Counted from the stretch's first letter, positions 28,783-38,150 are shown. The stretch is DNA of 64,000 nucleotides from Jeotgalicoccus nanhaiensis (GCA_004570955.1 SPPL01000003.1:392921-456920), one strand, 5' to 3'. Numbers and translations are program-made. The notes: generated from the letters alone by a model not told the origin.

Positions 28783-29517
28783 ATGAGAGTGGCAGTTAAT
28801 ATTTCATATAACGGACGAAACTTCAGTGGATTCCAGTATCAACATGACTACCGCACGGTGCAGGGCACTGTGGAAAAACAGCTGAAACGGATGCACAAGG
28901 AGTTTGTCCGGATTCATGCATCATCAAGAACGGATGCGGGTGTGCATGCTTTGGAACAGTATTTCCACTTTGACACACCGATAGATCTGCCGCCTGAAAA
29001 ATGGAAATTCATTTTAAACAGAGCGATGCCGGATGACATATTGATTAATGATGTTAAAATCGCTGCTGATGACTTTCATTCACGCTTTGATGCGACGGGG
29101 AAGACTTACCGTTATAAAGTCTACACAGGCACTAAGAACCCTTTTTACGATGGTTTAAAGACACATTACCCGTATGAACTGGATGCTCTGCTGATGGAAG
29201 AGGCGATGCAGCCGTTTATCGGCACGCATGACTTCACGACATTTTCCAGTGCCAAGGCGGAAATTAAAAATAAAGTTCGGACTATTAAAGACTTTAAAGT
29301 TATCGAAACAGCAGACGGGTTTGAATTTCTGATTACCGGCACCGGTTTCCTTTATAATATGGTGCGGGTAATCACAGCTTATGTTCTCGAATGCGGCAGA
29401 GGTATCAGAAAACCTGATACTTTAAACATGATTGCCAAAAAAGACAGAACGGTGATTCCTAAAACCGCACCGGCAGAAGGTCTTTATCTGGAAAAAGTTT
29501 GGTATGAAAAGCTGTAG
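28783..29517 (+). CDS. truA: tRNA pseudouridine(38-40) synthase
   Basis: Converts U38-U40 of tRNA anticodon arms to pseudouridine. The catalytic aspartate is D51 in SSRTDAGVHA. With the ATG at 28783 (preceded by AAGG at a suitable distance) the protein has 244 residues; the GTG at 28774 is 2 nt from that site and less likely. It is the last gene of the ECF group. The strong rplM promoter begins 18 nt after its stop. Confidence 0.96.
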   Translation: MRVAVNISYNGRNFSGFQYQHDYRTVQGTVEKQLKRMHKEFVRIHASSRTDAGVHALEQYFHFDTPIDLPPEKWKFILNRAMPDDILINDVKIAADDFHSRFDATGKTYRYKVYTGTKNPFYDGLKTHYPYELDALLMEEAMQPFIGTHDFTTFSSAKAEIKNKVRTIKDFKVIETADGFEFLITGTGFLYNMVRVITAYVLECGRGIRKPDTLNMIAKKDRTVIPKTAPAEGLYLEKVWYEKL

Positions 29518-29534
29518 AAATTATCTTGAAAACA

Positions 29535-29563
29535 TTGACTTTATGAAGGTTAAATTATATAAT
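29535..29563 (+). promoter_or_regulatory. Promoter of rplM-rpsI
   Basis: TTGACT at 29535-29540, exactly 17 bp, then TATAAT at 29558-29563: close to the sigma-A consensus. Confidence 0.85.
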
Positions 29564-29574
29564 AATTAACGGTA

Positions 29575-29690
29575 CATTTTTATATCCATCCATGATTAAT
29601 AGGCCCCGGAAACTTATTAGGATTATGAATATAAAAAGACAAAAACGACAAATTTAAAACGACAATAGAGAACAGATTTAGGAGGAAATT
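29575..29690 (+). promoter_or_regulatory. rplM 5' leader, L13-leader-like
   Basis: About 120 nt between the promoter and rplM. An imperfect stem can form between ATATCCATCCATGATTAAT (from 29581) and ATTAGGATTATGAATAT (to about 29632), enclosing an AGGCCCCGGAAACTT loop. Firmicutes often carry an autoregulatory L13 leader here; I assign it by position and general shape, not by a model match. Confidence 0.5.
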
Positions 29691-29693
29691 ACT

Positions 29694-30131
29694 ATGCGTC
29701 AAACGTTTATGGCTAATGAGCAAAACATCGAACGTAAATGGTTTGTTGTAGATGCAGCAGGTAAAACTTTAGGCCGCTTATCTACAGAAGTAGCAACAAT
29801 TTTACGCGGGAAACATAAACCAACTTTCACACCTCACGTTGATTCAGGTGACTACGTTATCGTAATCAATGCAAGTGAGATTGTGTTAACAGGTAAAAAA
29901 GAATCACAAAAAATCTACTACAGACATTCAGGTCATGTTGGTGGAATCAAATCAGTATCAGCTGGTGAATTAAGAGACAAAAACCCAATGAGATTATTAG
30001 AAACTTCTATCAAAGGAATGTTACCTAAGAATCCATTAGGACGTAAACAAGGCAAGAAATTATTTGTATACGGTGGAGCGGAACACCCACACGCAGCACA
30101 ACAACCTGAAAACTACGAGTTACGTGGTTAA
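29694..30131 (+). CDS. rplM: 50S ribosomal protein L13
   Basis: Early-assembly large-subunit protein, 145 residues, starting [16 protein letters not shown]. The signature [20 protein letters not shown] (residues ~108-127) and the conserved [11 protein letters not shown] are present. TTAGGAGG precedes the ATG. It forms a pair with rpsI, 19 nt downstream. Confidence 0.98.
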   Translation: MRQTFMANEQNIERKWFVVDAAGKTLGRLSTEVATILRGKHKPTFTPHVDSGDYVIVINASEIVLTGKKESQKIYYRHSGHVGGIKSVSAGELRDKNPMRLLETSIKGMLPKNPLGRKQGKKLFVYGGAEHPHAAQQPENYELRG

Positions 30132-30150
30132 GGACTAGGAGGGAAAACAT

Positions 30151-30543
30151 TTGGCTAAAGTAGAATATCAAGGAACTGGACGTCGTAAGCACTCAGTTGC
30201 ACGTGTACGTTTAGTACCAGGTGAAGGTAAAGTAACAGTTAACGGACGTGACATGAGAGATTATCTCCCATTTGAAAGCTTAATTTTAGATTTAAGCCAG
30301 CCATTCGCAGTTACAGAAACAGAAGGTAACTACGATGTATTGGTAAATGTTCACGGTGGTGGCTTCACAGGTCAGGCACAAGCAATCCGTCACGGTATTG
30401 CAAGAGCTTTACTTGAAGCAGATCCAGAACACCGCGGCACGCTGAAAAGAGCTGGACTCTTAACACGTGACCCACGTATGAAAGAACGTTACAAATACGG
30501 ACTTAAGAAAGCCCGTCGTTCTCCACAGTTCTCAAAACGTTAA
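30151..30543 (+). CDS. rpsI: 30S ribosomal protein S9
   Basis: Its C-terminal tail, here QFSKR preceded by KKARRSP, reaches the P-site tRNA anticodon. The 130-residue ORF starts at TTG (30151), 8 nt after AGGAGGG, and reads [20 protein letters not shown]. It ends the two-gene operon; a terminator follows. Confidence 0.97.
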   Translation: MAKVEYQGTGRRKHSVARVRLVPGEGKVTVNGRDMRDYLPFESLILDLSQPFAVTETEGNYDVLVNVHGGGFTGQAQAIRHGIARALLEADPEHRGTLKRAGLLTRDPRMKERYKYGLKKARRSPQFSKR

Positions 30544-30558
30544 TATATCTATATATTC

Positions 30559-30590
30559 GAAACACTTCCCAGGAATGGGAAGTGTTTTCT
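30559..30590 (+). terminator. Terminator of rplM-rpsI
   Basis: AACACTTCCCA and TGGGAAGTGTT form an 11-bp stem with a GGAA loop, then TTTCTTATTTT. Confidence 0.88.
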
Positions 30591-30731
30591 TATTTTATAA
30601 TCAAAGTAAAATGTCTCATTCCATCGAATAATCACTGCTTGGGAACTTTTAAATTTCAGCTGAAAATGCAAAGGAACTAATGTTACAATTAACCAGTTAC
30701 TATATATTTTAAGCTAAGGGGAGAGATTTTG

Positions 30732-31376
30732 ATGAAGAAATATTTATACTTTACTAGTATTGTTCTACTTCTTATTATAGCGGCATGCGGTAATGATGAA
30801 GTGAAAAAGGAACAAGAGACAGAAGAGAATGCTGAAACGAGCGAGGCGACTTCAGAGAATGAGGAAGACAACGTATCAGAAGAGAAGCTTGAACAGGGTG
30901 ACACAGCTGATGAAGAAACTTCAGATGATGTTGAATATCGCCATCTAGGTGATACAGTTGAACTGGAAGAATCAATTATGATTAATCAGCCTTACACATT
31001 AACAGTGAATGATTTTACATTGACAAGAGAGTTTAAAGGAAAGTCGATGGAAGAGTATCTTATAGGTTTTGAAGAAGATACAGGATTTTATTTGGCTCTT
31101 GTAGATGTCACTGTGACTAATAATGGGGAAGAAGCATTTAAATTCGAAGAGAATTCAAATATTTCCTTGATGGAAAAAGATCAGGAAGGCTTTAACTACA
31201 TGGAAGAATATGCGATTGAAGAAGAATTGACCGCAGATATTAATCCAGGGGAGTCAGTCACTATGAAACTGCCGTTTGTAGTTAACGTCAATAATTCTGA
31301 AGGAAATTATTATTTCTATATAGATCCGCCAAGTTCGAAGTTCCATGAAGTATATGAATTGACGGAGCCAAAATAA
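30732..31376 (+). CDS. Lipoprotein with Ig-like (DUF4352-type) domain
   Basis: Predicted membrane-anchored lipoprotein of 214 residues. The signal peptide ends in a lipobox with IAAC, the cysteine at about residue 19, followed by a very acidic linker (about 20-70) and a beta-rich domain from about 80 to the end. That domain has the pattern of DUF4352 proteins: a YTLTVNDFTL strand, FYLALVDVTVTNNGEEAFKF and a late NPGESVTMKLPFVV. Such domains are extracellular and mostly of unknown function. I start at the ATG 30732 rather than the TTG at 30729. It is a single-gene unit with a bidirectional terminator. Confidence 0.82.
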   Translation: MKKYLYFTSIVLLLIIAACGNDEVKKEQETEENAETSEATSENEEDNVSEEKLEQGDTADEETSDDVEYRHLGDTVELEESIMINQPYTLTVNDFTLTREFKGKSMEEYLIGFEEDTGFYLALVDVTVTNNGEEAFKFEENSNISLMEKDQEGFNYMEEYAIEEELTADINPGESVTMKLPFVVNVNNSEGNYYFYIDPPSSKFHEVYELTEPK

Positions 31377-31412
31377 AAATAGACACCTCCAATTTTTGGA
31401 AGTGTCTATTTT
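31376..31412. terminator. Bidirectional terminator between the lipoprotein and the VOC protein
   Basis: AATAGACAC and GTGTCTATT form the outer stem, CCAA/TTGG the inner part, with A- and T-rich flanks on both sides. Confidence 0.85.
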
Positions 31413-31794
31413 ACTGCTCAATCAGCTGAATTAAATTGCCGCACGTATCGTTAAATACTGCGAGTTTTATCTCACCTGCAGCCTTCGGTTCCATCGTAAA
31501 CTCAACGCCATGTGATTTTAAGCGCTTGAATTCTTCATCAATGTCATCTGTTCCGAACATCGTTGCGGGAATACCCTGCTGCATCAGGCTGTTCTGATAG
31601 TCTTGTGCTGCGATATTGTCATTGGGTTCCAGGACGAGTTCTGTCCCATTCTCATCGTCTTTTGAGACGACTGTAAGCCATCTGAAATTACCTGCAGGTA
31701 CGTCATGTTTCTTAATGAAACCGAGAATACTGGTGTAGAAGTTTAATGCTTTCTTCTGATCATCAACGAACAGGCTTGTAACAATTATATTCAT
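31411..31794 (-). CDS. VOC-family protein (glyoxalase/bleomycin-resistance fold)
   Basis: A 127-residue single VOC module with paired beta-alpha-beta-beta-beta halves. The N-terminal VTSLFVDDQKKALNFYTSIL is typical, with ELVLEPN and a C-terminal FNDTCGNLIQLIEQ that carries the usual metal-ligand glutamate position near the end (Q here), so metal-dependent catalysis is uncertain. The ATG ending at 31794 has GAGG 7 nt upstream, better than the adjacent GTG. The substrate is unknown. It ends at the bidirectional terminator. Confidence 0.85.
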   Translation of the reverse strand: MNIIVTSLFVDDQKKALNFYTSILGFIKKHDVPAGNFRWLTVVSKDDENGTELVLEPNDNIAAQDYQNSLMQQGIPATMFGTDDIDEEFKRLKSHGVEFTMEPKAAGEIKLAVFNDTCGNLIQLIEQ

Positions 31795-31930
31795 CACTGC
31801 ACCTCATTTAATTAGAATCTACCTTAAGAATATAATACTTCGGGAGAAAAATGAAAGTATTGAGCACGTTAATCATTATTGATATTGTGGATGGTAAGTT
31901 GAGGACTAAAAATATTACGGGAGAGATGAT

Positions 31931-32611
31931 ATGTATAAAGCGGTTTTTTTGGATATCGATGATACAGTATTTAACTTTAAAAAATGCAGTGAGAGTGCGC
32001 TGAAGGGAACTTTTTCAACGCTCAATATCGAATATAACAAAGGTGTTTTTGAGTCGTTCGCAGAAATTGATGAGCGTTTATGGAAACAGCAGAAAGAGGA
32101 AGTGCTGTCCGTTGCAGATGTAATGAATATAAGATTCAAAGAACTGTCTGAATCGCTGAATATGGATTTTGACAGCGATCTCGCCAAGGCACATTTTGGC
32201 AATTTACTCGGGGAGCAGCACATTATGGAACCAGGTATTGAAGAAATGCTTCGGAAAATATCAGCAGACTGTAAAATTTATGCAGCTTCGAACGGTGTAT
32301 TAACGATGCAGGAAAACAGACTGAAATTATCAGGACTGAAGCGGTACTTTACTGACTTGTTTGTATCTGATGATCTTGGTCATGCAAAACCGGATATCAG
32401 TTTCTTTACAAAAAGTATGAAAAGAGCCGATCTTTATCCAAATGAGATACTGATGGTCGGAGACAGTCTTGTTTCTGATATTGCCGGTGCTCATAATGCC
32501 GGCATTGATTCGGTCTGGTACAATCCTTACAGGTTGGAAAATGATTCTCAGATTCAAGCTGATTATGAGATTAATCATCTGCATGATTTATCTTATTGTT
32601 TTAAGTCATAA
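31931..32611 (+). CDS. HAD hydrolase, YjjG/YfnB-like
   Basis: A 226-residue HAD-IA phosphatase resembling YjjG-type pyrimidine nucleotidases. The nucleophile pair is D8 and D10 in FLDIDDT; motif II is YAASNG around residue 120; the lysine is in HAKPD and the acidic motif is GDSLVSDI. The helical C1 cap lies between residues 15 and 90. YjjG enzymes hydrolyse non-canonical nucleoside monophosphates, but substrate assignment here is inference. GGGAGAG precedes the ATG. Confidence 0.87.
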   Translation: MYKAVFLDIDDTVFNFKKCSESALKGTFSTLNIEYNKGVFESFAEIDERLWKQQKEEVLSVADVMNIRFKELSESLNMDFDSDLAKAHFGNLLGEQHIMEPGIEEMLRKISADCKIYAASNGVLTMQENRLKLSGLKRYFTDLFVSDDLGHAKPDISFFTKSMKRADLYPNEILMVGDSLVSDIAGAHNAGIDSVWYNPYRLENDSQIQADYEINHLHDLSYCFKS

Positions 32612-32678
32612 GTTATCTTAAAGATGAAGAACGTGATAAAATTATATGTGAAATAAAAGAGTTAAAGGAGATTTCAAT

Positions 32679-33395
32679 ATGCAAAATATAAGCGGTAAAA
32701 CAGCATTGATTACAGGAGCAGGCCGCGGTATTGGCCGTGCAACGGCTCTTGCTCTGGCAGCAGAGGGTGTAAATATCGGACTGGTCGGCCGGTCGATTGA
32801 AAATCTTAAAAAAGTTCAGGAAGAGCTTAAAAGCTATGATGTTAAAACAGCAATCGCTGCAGCTGATGTTTCAGATATGGAAGCAATCACTTCAGCGGTA
32901 GAATCAATCCGAGGTGAATTAGGTGCAATTGATATTCTTCTGAATAACGCCGGTATTTCCAAATTCGGCAGCTTTATGGAACTGACACCTGAAGAGTGGA
33001 CGAACATTCTCAATGTTAATGTTAACGGCGTGTATTACACCACGCGCGCGGTACTGCCTGAGATGGTTGAGCGTAAGACAGGGGATATTATTAATATATC
33101 TTCTACAGCAGGACAAAAAGGCGGTCCGGTGACGAGTGCTTATTCTGCATCGAAAGCTGCAGTCATCGGCCTGAGTGAATCACTGATGATGGAAGTGCGT
33201 AAGCACAATATCCGCGTAACGACATTAACGCCAAGTACAGTCGCGACAGATATGGCGGTTGAACTGAACTTAACAGACGGCAATCCAGAAAAAGTCATGC
33301 AGGCAGAAGATCTGGCTGAACTGATTGTTGCCCAGCTTAAATTAAATCCGCGTGTTGTACTGAAAAATGCAGGACTGTGGTCGAATAATCCGTAA
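32679..33395 (+). CDS. SDR-family oxidoreductase (3-ketoacyl-reductase-like), copy 1
   Basis: Classical short-chain dehydrogenase/reductase of 238 residues. NADP-type glycine motif TGAGRGIG at 12-19, NNAG at 89-92, and the catalytic S142, Y155 and K159 (YSASK) are all present. It resembles FabG-like enzymes but is monocistronic and not near fatty-acid genes, so it is probably a stand-alone ketone or aldehyde reductase. A second, clearly related copy lies at 54611-55333 with its motifs at the same residue numbers. AAAGGAG precedes the ATG. A terminator follows. Confidence 0.9.
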   Translation: MQNISGKTALITGAGRGIGRATALALAAEGVNIGLVGRSIENLKKVQEELKSYDVKTAIAAADVSDMEAITSAVESIRGELGAIDILLNNAGISKFGSFMELTPEEWTNILNVNVNGVYYTTRAVLPEMVERKTGDIINISSTAGQKGGPVTSAYSASKAAVIGLSESLMMEVRKHNIRVTTLTPSTVATDMAVELNLTDGNPEKVMQAEDLAELIVAQLKLNPRVVLKNAGLWSNNP

Positions 33396-33408
33396 AAATT
33401 CTATTGTT

Positions 33409-33455
33409 AAAAGGTTGTCTGATGAAAAATTCAGGCAGCCTTTTATTATTTTTTA
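33409..33455 (+). terminator. Terminator of SDR copy 1
   Basis: Arms at 33409-33422 and 33431-33444 pair along 14 bp with two G-U pairs, followed by a T-rich run. Confidence 0.8.
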
Positions 33456-33534
33456 GAAAATATGGGTATAGGTTAATAATGCTACATACAGCCGCAGTGA
33501 ATTTAAGGGGAATGGACAAGCAGGGGGAGAGGCT

Positions 33535-34476
33535 ATGAGATGGTTAATACTTATGCTGGCAGGTGCGTTTATTCTGACAGGGTGCAGTGATACGGACGAA
33601 CCGCCGATTGACGAACCTGAAACTTCTGAGGCAGATACAGAAGAATCTGTGACTGAAGAGACGGAAACTACGGAGACAGCAGATGAAGAAGATGCTGAAT
33701 CTGAAGAAGAATCTGATGAGACTGCCAGTGAGAATACGGAAAATGAATCTGAAACAGAAGAAGTGGAGGAAGCTGCAGAACCGGTTGATGTAATGGAAGA
33801 CACTGAACTTGCCAGCGGTTACTGGATAAATTACAGCGGTGAAGATGATGCCAGATCTTATATGACCCGCACTGAGCCGATGGAATATAACCCGGAGAAG
33901 GATTATACGGTAACCGCTGCTTCTTACGTATCTTACTTTTACGGCAGTGAATTTATTAAAACAAATAACTACGGGCATGACGGACCGCATATTATAGAAC
34001 AGGTGCCTGAAGCGGACCGTATTATTGTCAGTTTCAATGAGCCGGAAAAGGACACGGTTCAGCTGATAAATGAAGGAAGGGAAGACGCATCAGCGGGTAA
34101 TGAAGTAAATACTACTCCTGATGATCTGGTCGGACGCGGTAAACCGGTGGAAGAAGGAATGCAGGGTACGATCATGTTTGGGCAGGATTTTTTGTCAGGG
34201 GATGATGTATTTACCGGCGAACGAATCGATGACAAAGGTAACTTCGTTGAAGATGCTGATTATTATATAACAGGCGCATTGGAATATACACCTTCTGAAG
34301 ATTATGTTATTACATCACCTGCTTATATCAGTTTTTATAACGGCAGGAGATTTATAGAAACTGTAGAAATTACAGCGGTGCCTGCATATCTGCCTGAAGT
34401 GAGTGGTGCAAATTATATTAATATCAGTTTCCACGATGATTATTTGTTTGAACTGAATATTATCGAACTCGACTAA
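33535..34476 (+). CDS. Lipoprotein with acidic linker and two copies of a beta-rich domain
   Basis: Predicted membrane-anchored lipoprotein, 313 residues, no recognised family. Lipobox LTGC puts the acylated cysteine at residue 17. Residues 18-85 are an extremely acidic low-complexity linker (E, D, T, S). Two related domains follow: about 88-180 and 205-313. Equivalent blocks are MEYNPEKDYTVTAASYVSYF in the first and LEYTPSEDYVITSPAYISFY in the second. The pattern (an aromatic-rich Y-x-V/I-T-x3-Y segment, then F-Y-x-G and an invariant phenylalanine-isoleucine) recalls the beta-sandwich modules seen in phage tail fibres and SGNH hydrolases, but this is a loose resemblance. GGGGGAGAG precedes the ATG. 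Confidence 0.8.
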   Translation: MRWLILMLAGAFILTGCSDTDEPPIDEPETSEADTEESVTEETETTETADEEDAESEEESDETASENTENESETEEVEEAAEPVDVMEDTELASGYWINYSGEDDARSYMTRTEPMEYNPEKDYTVTAASYVSYFYGSEFIKTNNYGHDGPHIIEQVPEADRIIVSFNEPEKDTVQLINEGREDASAGNEVNTTPDDLVGRGKPVEEGMQGTIMFGQDFLSGDDVFTGERIDDKGNFVEDADYYITGALEYTPSEDYVITSPAYISFYNGRRFIETVEITAVPAYLPEVSGANYINISFHDDYLFELNIIELD

Positions 34477-34477
34477 A

Positions 34478-34513
34478 AGAAGCTCCTTTGAAGTTTTTTC
34501 AAAGGAGCTCTTG
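34478..34513. terminator. Bidirectional terminator between the 33535 lipoprotein and the YfiT-like gene
   Basis: AGCTCCTTTGAA (34481-34492) pairs perfectly with TTCAAAGGAGCT (34498-34509). Confidence 0.85.
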
Positions 34514-34523
34514 CTGTGTGTAT

Positions 34524-35033
34524 TTATTTTGATAAGGCGATTTTAATATGGGCTAAATGATGTTCTTCATGCCATGCCAGCTTAGCAATTTTAGTGCCGA
34601 CAGAAATTTCGCCATTGACCTGGTGTGTGAATACACGTGTTAACTGTTTTTCGGTCAAACTGTTTCCAAGCGCGATCACATGTTCATTAATACCTTCCAA
34701 TATTTTAAGAGAACTCTCTATAGGAAGTTTGCTGTCAGGCAGTTCTGCCCACTCATCCTGAATGAACTCCGGAACTTTTGGATTATCGTCCGTTAAAGCA
34801 AGCTTCAGGCGCTGATACATATTCAGCTGTGAATCAGCAATGTGATGAACGAGCTGACGCACAGTCCAGCTGCCTTCACGGTATGTTTTACTTAACTCCT
34901 CATCCGTCAGGGAAGCAACTTCATTGCGGAGACGTTCAGTATAAGTACTGATATCTTCCAGCCATTTTTGAATGTCGTTAAGCGTCACAGTCTCAGGAAC
35001 CTGCAATTTACCGATAGGATATTTTACGTCCAT
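34524..35033 (-). CDS. YfiT-like DinB-superfamily metal-dependent protein
   Basis: A 169-residue four-helix-bundle protein of the DinB/YfiT superfamily. Its N-terminus (YPIGK) and the blocks WTVRQLVHHIADS and WHEEHHLAH match B. subtilis YfiT closely as I recall it. Metal-ligand histidines are expected from H63/H64, H155 and H158/H159. The ATG ending at 35033 has GAGGGG 9 nt upstream; a longer version beginning near 35096 has no ribosome site. The catalysed reaction is unknown for this family; it has been called a putative metal hydrolase and is related to thiol transferases (BstA). Confidence 0.88.
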   Translation of the reverse strand: MDVKYPIGKLQVPETVTLNDIQKWLEDISTYTERLRNEVASLTDEELSKTYREGSWTVRQLVHHIADSQLNMYQRLKLALTDDNPKVPEFIQDEWAELPDSKLPIESSLKILEGINEHVIALGNSLTEKQLTRVFTHQVNGEISVGTKIAKLAWHEEHHLAHIKIALSK

Positions 35034-35109
35034 ATTCAAACCCCTCACTTCTTCATGATATGAATCTACCTTACCATAACAGCAGATATACATCATGATA
35101 CGAACATAA

Positions 35110-35142
35110 AGAAAAGCTCTGGCCGTTGGGACAGAGCTTTTA
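35110..35142 (-). terminator. Terminator of the 35149 permease
   Basis: AAAAGCTCT and AGAGCTTTT pair around a 12-nt loop; on the minus strand the stem is followed by TTTTCTTT. Confidence 0.75.
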
Positions 35143-35148
35143 CTTTAC

Positions 35149-36519
35149 TTATAATTTATTGACAGGTTCTTCTTTTTCAATATTTTTACCAATATTGTTT
35201 GAGATAGTTGCACCGACCTTATCCCAATTCATTAAATTTTCCATTGCGATGGAAATTATCGTACCCATTAAGAGACCGCTTGATAATAACGGCTGAACAT
35301 AGCCTGGAAGACTTGCGAATACCGAAGCGGGTACTGCCATAAGTACAAGCCCGAGAAACATCGGGATAGCTGCACGGTAAATATTCAGGCTGTTGAATTC
35401 CACAAGTTTGAACCAGTCCCATGCAGAGCCGAAGAGTTGAACATATGAAACGAATAATACTGCACAACCGACGCTTAATGGAATCATCGTAAAGAATGAA
35501 CCGAATTGAGGAATCACACCCATAATAAAGAACATTGCCGCACCGAAGATAAACGGCATACGCTCGTAAATTTTAGTCTGCTGAATAAAACCGATTGATG
35601 ATACAAATGGAGAATAAGGCACCAATCCAAGGAATCCCGGAAGGATTGTCATAACACCGGTAATAGTAAATGAATTTCTGTAATCTTTGCTCGTTGAAGG
35701 TGAATCCGGATAAAGAGGATCTGTTCCTTTAATAGAGCCGTACTGTTTAGATAAGTTAAGCATACCTGTAATAACAACGGTTAAAATAATTCCGATATTC
35801 CATGCCGGCGAACCGAGCGGGAACCAGAATATTTCAAGAGAGCTTGCTGTTCCGCCTGTAAGCTGTGCATCAGAGCCGAACAATAAGAGATAAGCTGGCC
35901 AGCCGACAATAATCCCAATCAGCATAGCGTACTGTGACAATTTATTGGAACCGCGAATCGTTAAAATAAGAACTAAGCTGACAATAACAAATGACAAAAT
36001 CGCAGGTCCAATTTGAATTTCTGTCGGGCCCTCTCCACCGCCAAACGGCAGACCGACCATGCCTTTGAAGAAGCTGATGCAAAGGGAAACGCCGAACAAG
36101 AGCATGAATACTCCCATAACACTTGGGTTAAATAATTTTTCTAAATAATATCCAAAACCTGTTAAACCGATAATTACTGTAAGAATTCCTGTAATAATTA
36201 AGCCGGTTGCGATACTGCCGCCCACTTCTGCAATAGGCATTCCATGCGCTGCTGCAAGTGAAGATAAGGCGAGAAGTACGCCCCACCACAGTCCGGATGG
36301 GCCGTCCATAATCGGTCTTCTATGCCCGATAAATACCTGTAACAGACATGCGATTCCGCCAAGTATAAATGAAAATTGCATTGTACTGACAATTTCCGCC
36401 TGGGATAAATTAAAAGCTGCGCCCATGGTAATCGGCACAACAACTGTGTTGATAAATATATACATTAACCATTGAAGGCCGCCAAGCCAGTTATCGACAT
36501 TTTTGAAATACTTAGTCAT
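35149..36519 (-). CDS. Uracil/xanthine-type permease (NCS2/NAT superfamily)
   Basis: A 456-residue membrane protein with about 12-14 hydrophobic segments, likely a nucleobase:proton symporter of the xanthine/uracil permease family. The N-terminal WLGGLQWLMYIFINTVVVP and the GPSGLWWGV segment are characteristic of the group that includes bacterial purine or pyrimidine permeases. It differs from the AzgA-type permease at 10652. Substrate is not determinable. It is monocistronic, divergent from the YaiI-like gene. I found no riboswitch in the 220-bp upstream region. Confidence 0.85.
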   Translation of the reverse strand: MTKYFKNVDNWLGGLQWLMYIFINTVVVPITMGAAFNLSQAEIVSTMQFSFILGGIACLLQVFIGHRRPIMDGPSGLWWGVLLALSSLAAAHGMPIAEVGGSIATGLIITGILTVIIGLTGFGYYLEKLFNPSVMGVFMLLFGVSLCISFFKGMVGLPFGGGEGPTEIQIGPAILSFVIVSLVLILTIRGSNKLSQYAMLIGIIVGWPAYLLLFGSDAQLTGGTASSLEIFWFPLGSPAWNIGIILTVVITGMLNLSKQYGSIKGTDPLYPDSPSTSKDYRNSFTITGVMTILPGFLGLVPYSPFVSSIGFIQQTKIYERMPFIFGAAMFFIMGVIPQFGSFFTMIPLSVGCAVLFVSYVQLFGSAWDWFKLVEFNSLNIYRAAIPMFLGLVLMAVPASVFASLPGYVQPLLSSGLLMGTIISIAMENLMNWDKVGATISNNIGKNIEKEEPVNKL

Positions 36520-36703
36520 ACTTTATGTCACACCATTTCATATTTAATTTATTTTAATATCTACTCTATAATAATGTGGGCTGTATAAAAAAACATTGTC
36601 TAAAACAGATAAATTGAGAATGGTTTTTATCGTAAATTATCAAAACAAAGAAGGGGAAAATCAGAAGAACAGATTTCCGGAGAAAAGAATAAAGAATATT
36701 TGC

Positions 36704-36709
36704 TATAAT
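36704..36709 (+). promoter_or_regulatory. Extended -10 promoter of the YaiI-like gene
   Basis: TGCTATAAT gives an extended -10 (TGn plus TATAAT) 31 bp before the ATG; no good -35 is present. Confidence 0.5.
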
Positions 36710-36739
36710 TGAGTTTAAATGAAAAGGCAGTGATGTTTT

Positions 36740-37183
36740 ATGAAAGTTATTATCGATGCAGATGCATGTCCGGTAAAGGATATAGTGATTAAAGAAACTA
36801 AAGATGAAAATATAGAAGTCGTACTTGTATCGAGCCTGTCTCATTTCAGTTCAAGAGAACTCGACTCGCATGTCCGGGCAATTTATGTCGATGCCGGTCC
36901 CGATGCTGCAGATTATAAAATTGTCCAGCTGGCTGAAGCGGGAGATGTCATCGTAACGCAGGACTACGGCTTAGCCTCGCTGCTTCTGCCGAAGGGCTGT
37001 ACAGTACTGCATCATACAGGGTTCGAGTATAATAAGATGAATATGGACCATCTGCTTGAAACACGCCATATGAGCAGTGTAATCAGAAGAGGCGGAGGGC
37101 GGACAAAAGGTCCTAAGGCTTTATCGCAGGAAGATAAAAATTCATTTTTAAAAGCTTTTCAAGAGGTGCTTGCATCAAAGTAA
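36740..37183 (+). CDS. UPF0178 (DUF188, YaiI/YqxD) family protein
   Basis: A 147-residue cytoplasmic protein of the conserved YaiI/YqxD family (DUF188), PIN-like fold with an N-terminal IDADACPVK and VTQDYGLA motif; both aspartate clusters fit a metal-dependent nuclease active site, but the function is not proven in any member I know of. The C-terminal RGGGRTKGPKALSQED is also typical. It is followed after 15 nt by the AEC transporter and probably shares its message. Confidence 0.9.
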   Translation: MKVIIDADACPVKDIVIKETKDENIEVVLVSSLSHFSSRELDSHVRAIYVDAGPDAADYKIVQLAEAGDVIVTQDYGLASLLLPKGCTVLHHTGFEYNKMNMDHLLETRHMSSVIRRGGGRTKGPKALSQEDKNSFLKAFQEVLASK

Positions 37184-37198
37184 GGGGAGAACACATCT

Positions 37199-38122
37199 AT
37201 GACTGAATTTCTGTTTATTTTAACGAATGTAATGCTGCCGATAGCTATTATTGTTTTTATCGGTTACGTTGCACAGCTGAGATTACAACTCGATCGGCCG
37301 ACACTCGGCAAACTGATGGTGAACTATATTATTCCGGGATTCATATTTATGAACCTCTACAGTTCGGATATAGACTTCAGTCTGCTGTTATACATAATGA
37401 TTTTTTTATTTATCTTTGCACTGCTGTCTTATGCCGTGTCGAGGATTATCGCAGCTGTGTTTGGAGTGAAAGGGCAGCACACTGTATTATTTACGAACTC
37501 CAGTTTATTTTATAACGCTGGTAATTACGGCGTGCCGGTTAACGATCTGGTATTTAAAAGTGATCCGTTTGCGATGAGTGTGCAGGTCATGATGGTAGTC
37601 TTCCAAAATATTATTGCATACTCATACGGTATCTTCGTCCTGAGTGCGGAAAATGTGGGGAAATTTAAAGCGCTGCTCGGCTATTTTAAAATGCCAATAT
37701 TTTACGGGCTGTTTTTAGGTCTGATATTTAACTACTTCAATATCGGTTTGCCGACGCCGGTAATATCATCACTGGATTACATAAGAGACGCGATGATCGG
37801 TATGGTGCTGTTCATACTCGGAACACAGATTGCCGGTATCAGATTCCGCCATCTCCGGTTTACTGCCTTTATCGCAACAGCTGTTAAACTGTTAGTCATT
37901 CCTGCCATGGCACTGCCGATGCTGCTTCTCTTTAACGTCGAAGGTGTCGTTGCACAGGCGATACTGATTACGACAGCAATGCCTGCATCTGTAAACAGTT
38001 CCGTCATTGCCCAGCAGTACAGCAGTGATCCGGAATACGCTGCGGAAATTGTGATGATGAGCACGCTGCTCAGCGCAATCACTCTGCCGCTCGTTATTTA
38101 CACGGCGCTGAATGTGTTTTAA
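37199..38122 (+). CDS. AEC-family transporter (auxin/malate efflux carrier type)
   Basis: A 307-residue membrane protein with about ten hydrophobic segments in two halves. The conserved NSSLFYNAGNYGVPV region and the late AMPASVNSSVIAQQY are AEC-family (PF03547) signatures around the discontinuous helices. Members export or import malate and other organic acids; the substrate here is unknown. GGGGAG precedes the ATG. A three-unit 41-bp array begins 28 bp after its stop codon. Confidence 0.88.
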   Translation: MTEFLFILTNVMLPIAIIVFIGYVAQLRLQLDRPTLGKLMVNYIIPGFIFMNLYSSDIDFSLLLYIMIFLFIFALLSYAVSRIIAAVFGVKGQHTVLFTNSSLFYNAGNYGVPVNDLVFKSDPFAMSVQVMMVVFQNIIAYSYGIFVLSAENVGKFKALLGYFKMPIFYGLFLGLIFNYFNIGLPTPVISSLDYIRDAMIGMVLFILGTQIAGIRFRHLRFTAFIATAVKLLVIPAMALPMLLLFNVEGVVAQAILITTAMPASVNSSVIAQQYSSDPEYAAEIVMMSTLLSAITLPLVIYTALNVF

Positions 38123-38150
38123 ATATTTGAGAGTGATATTGAAGCGGGCG

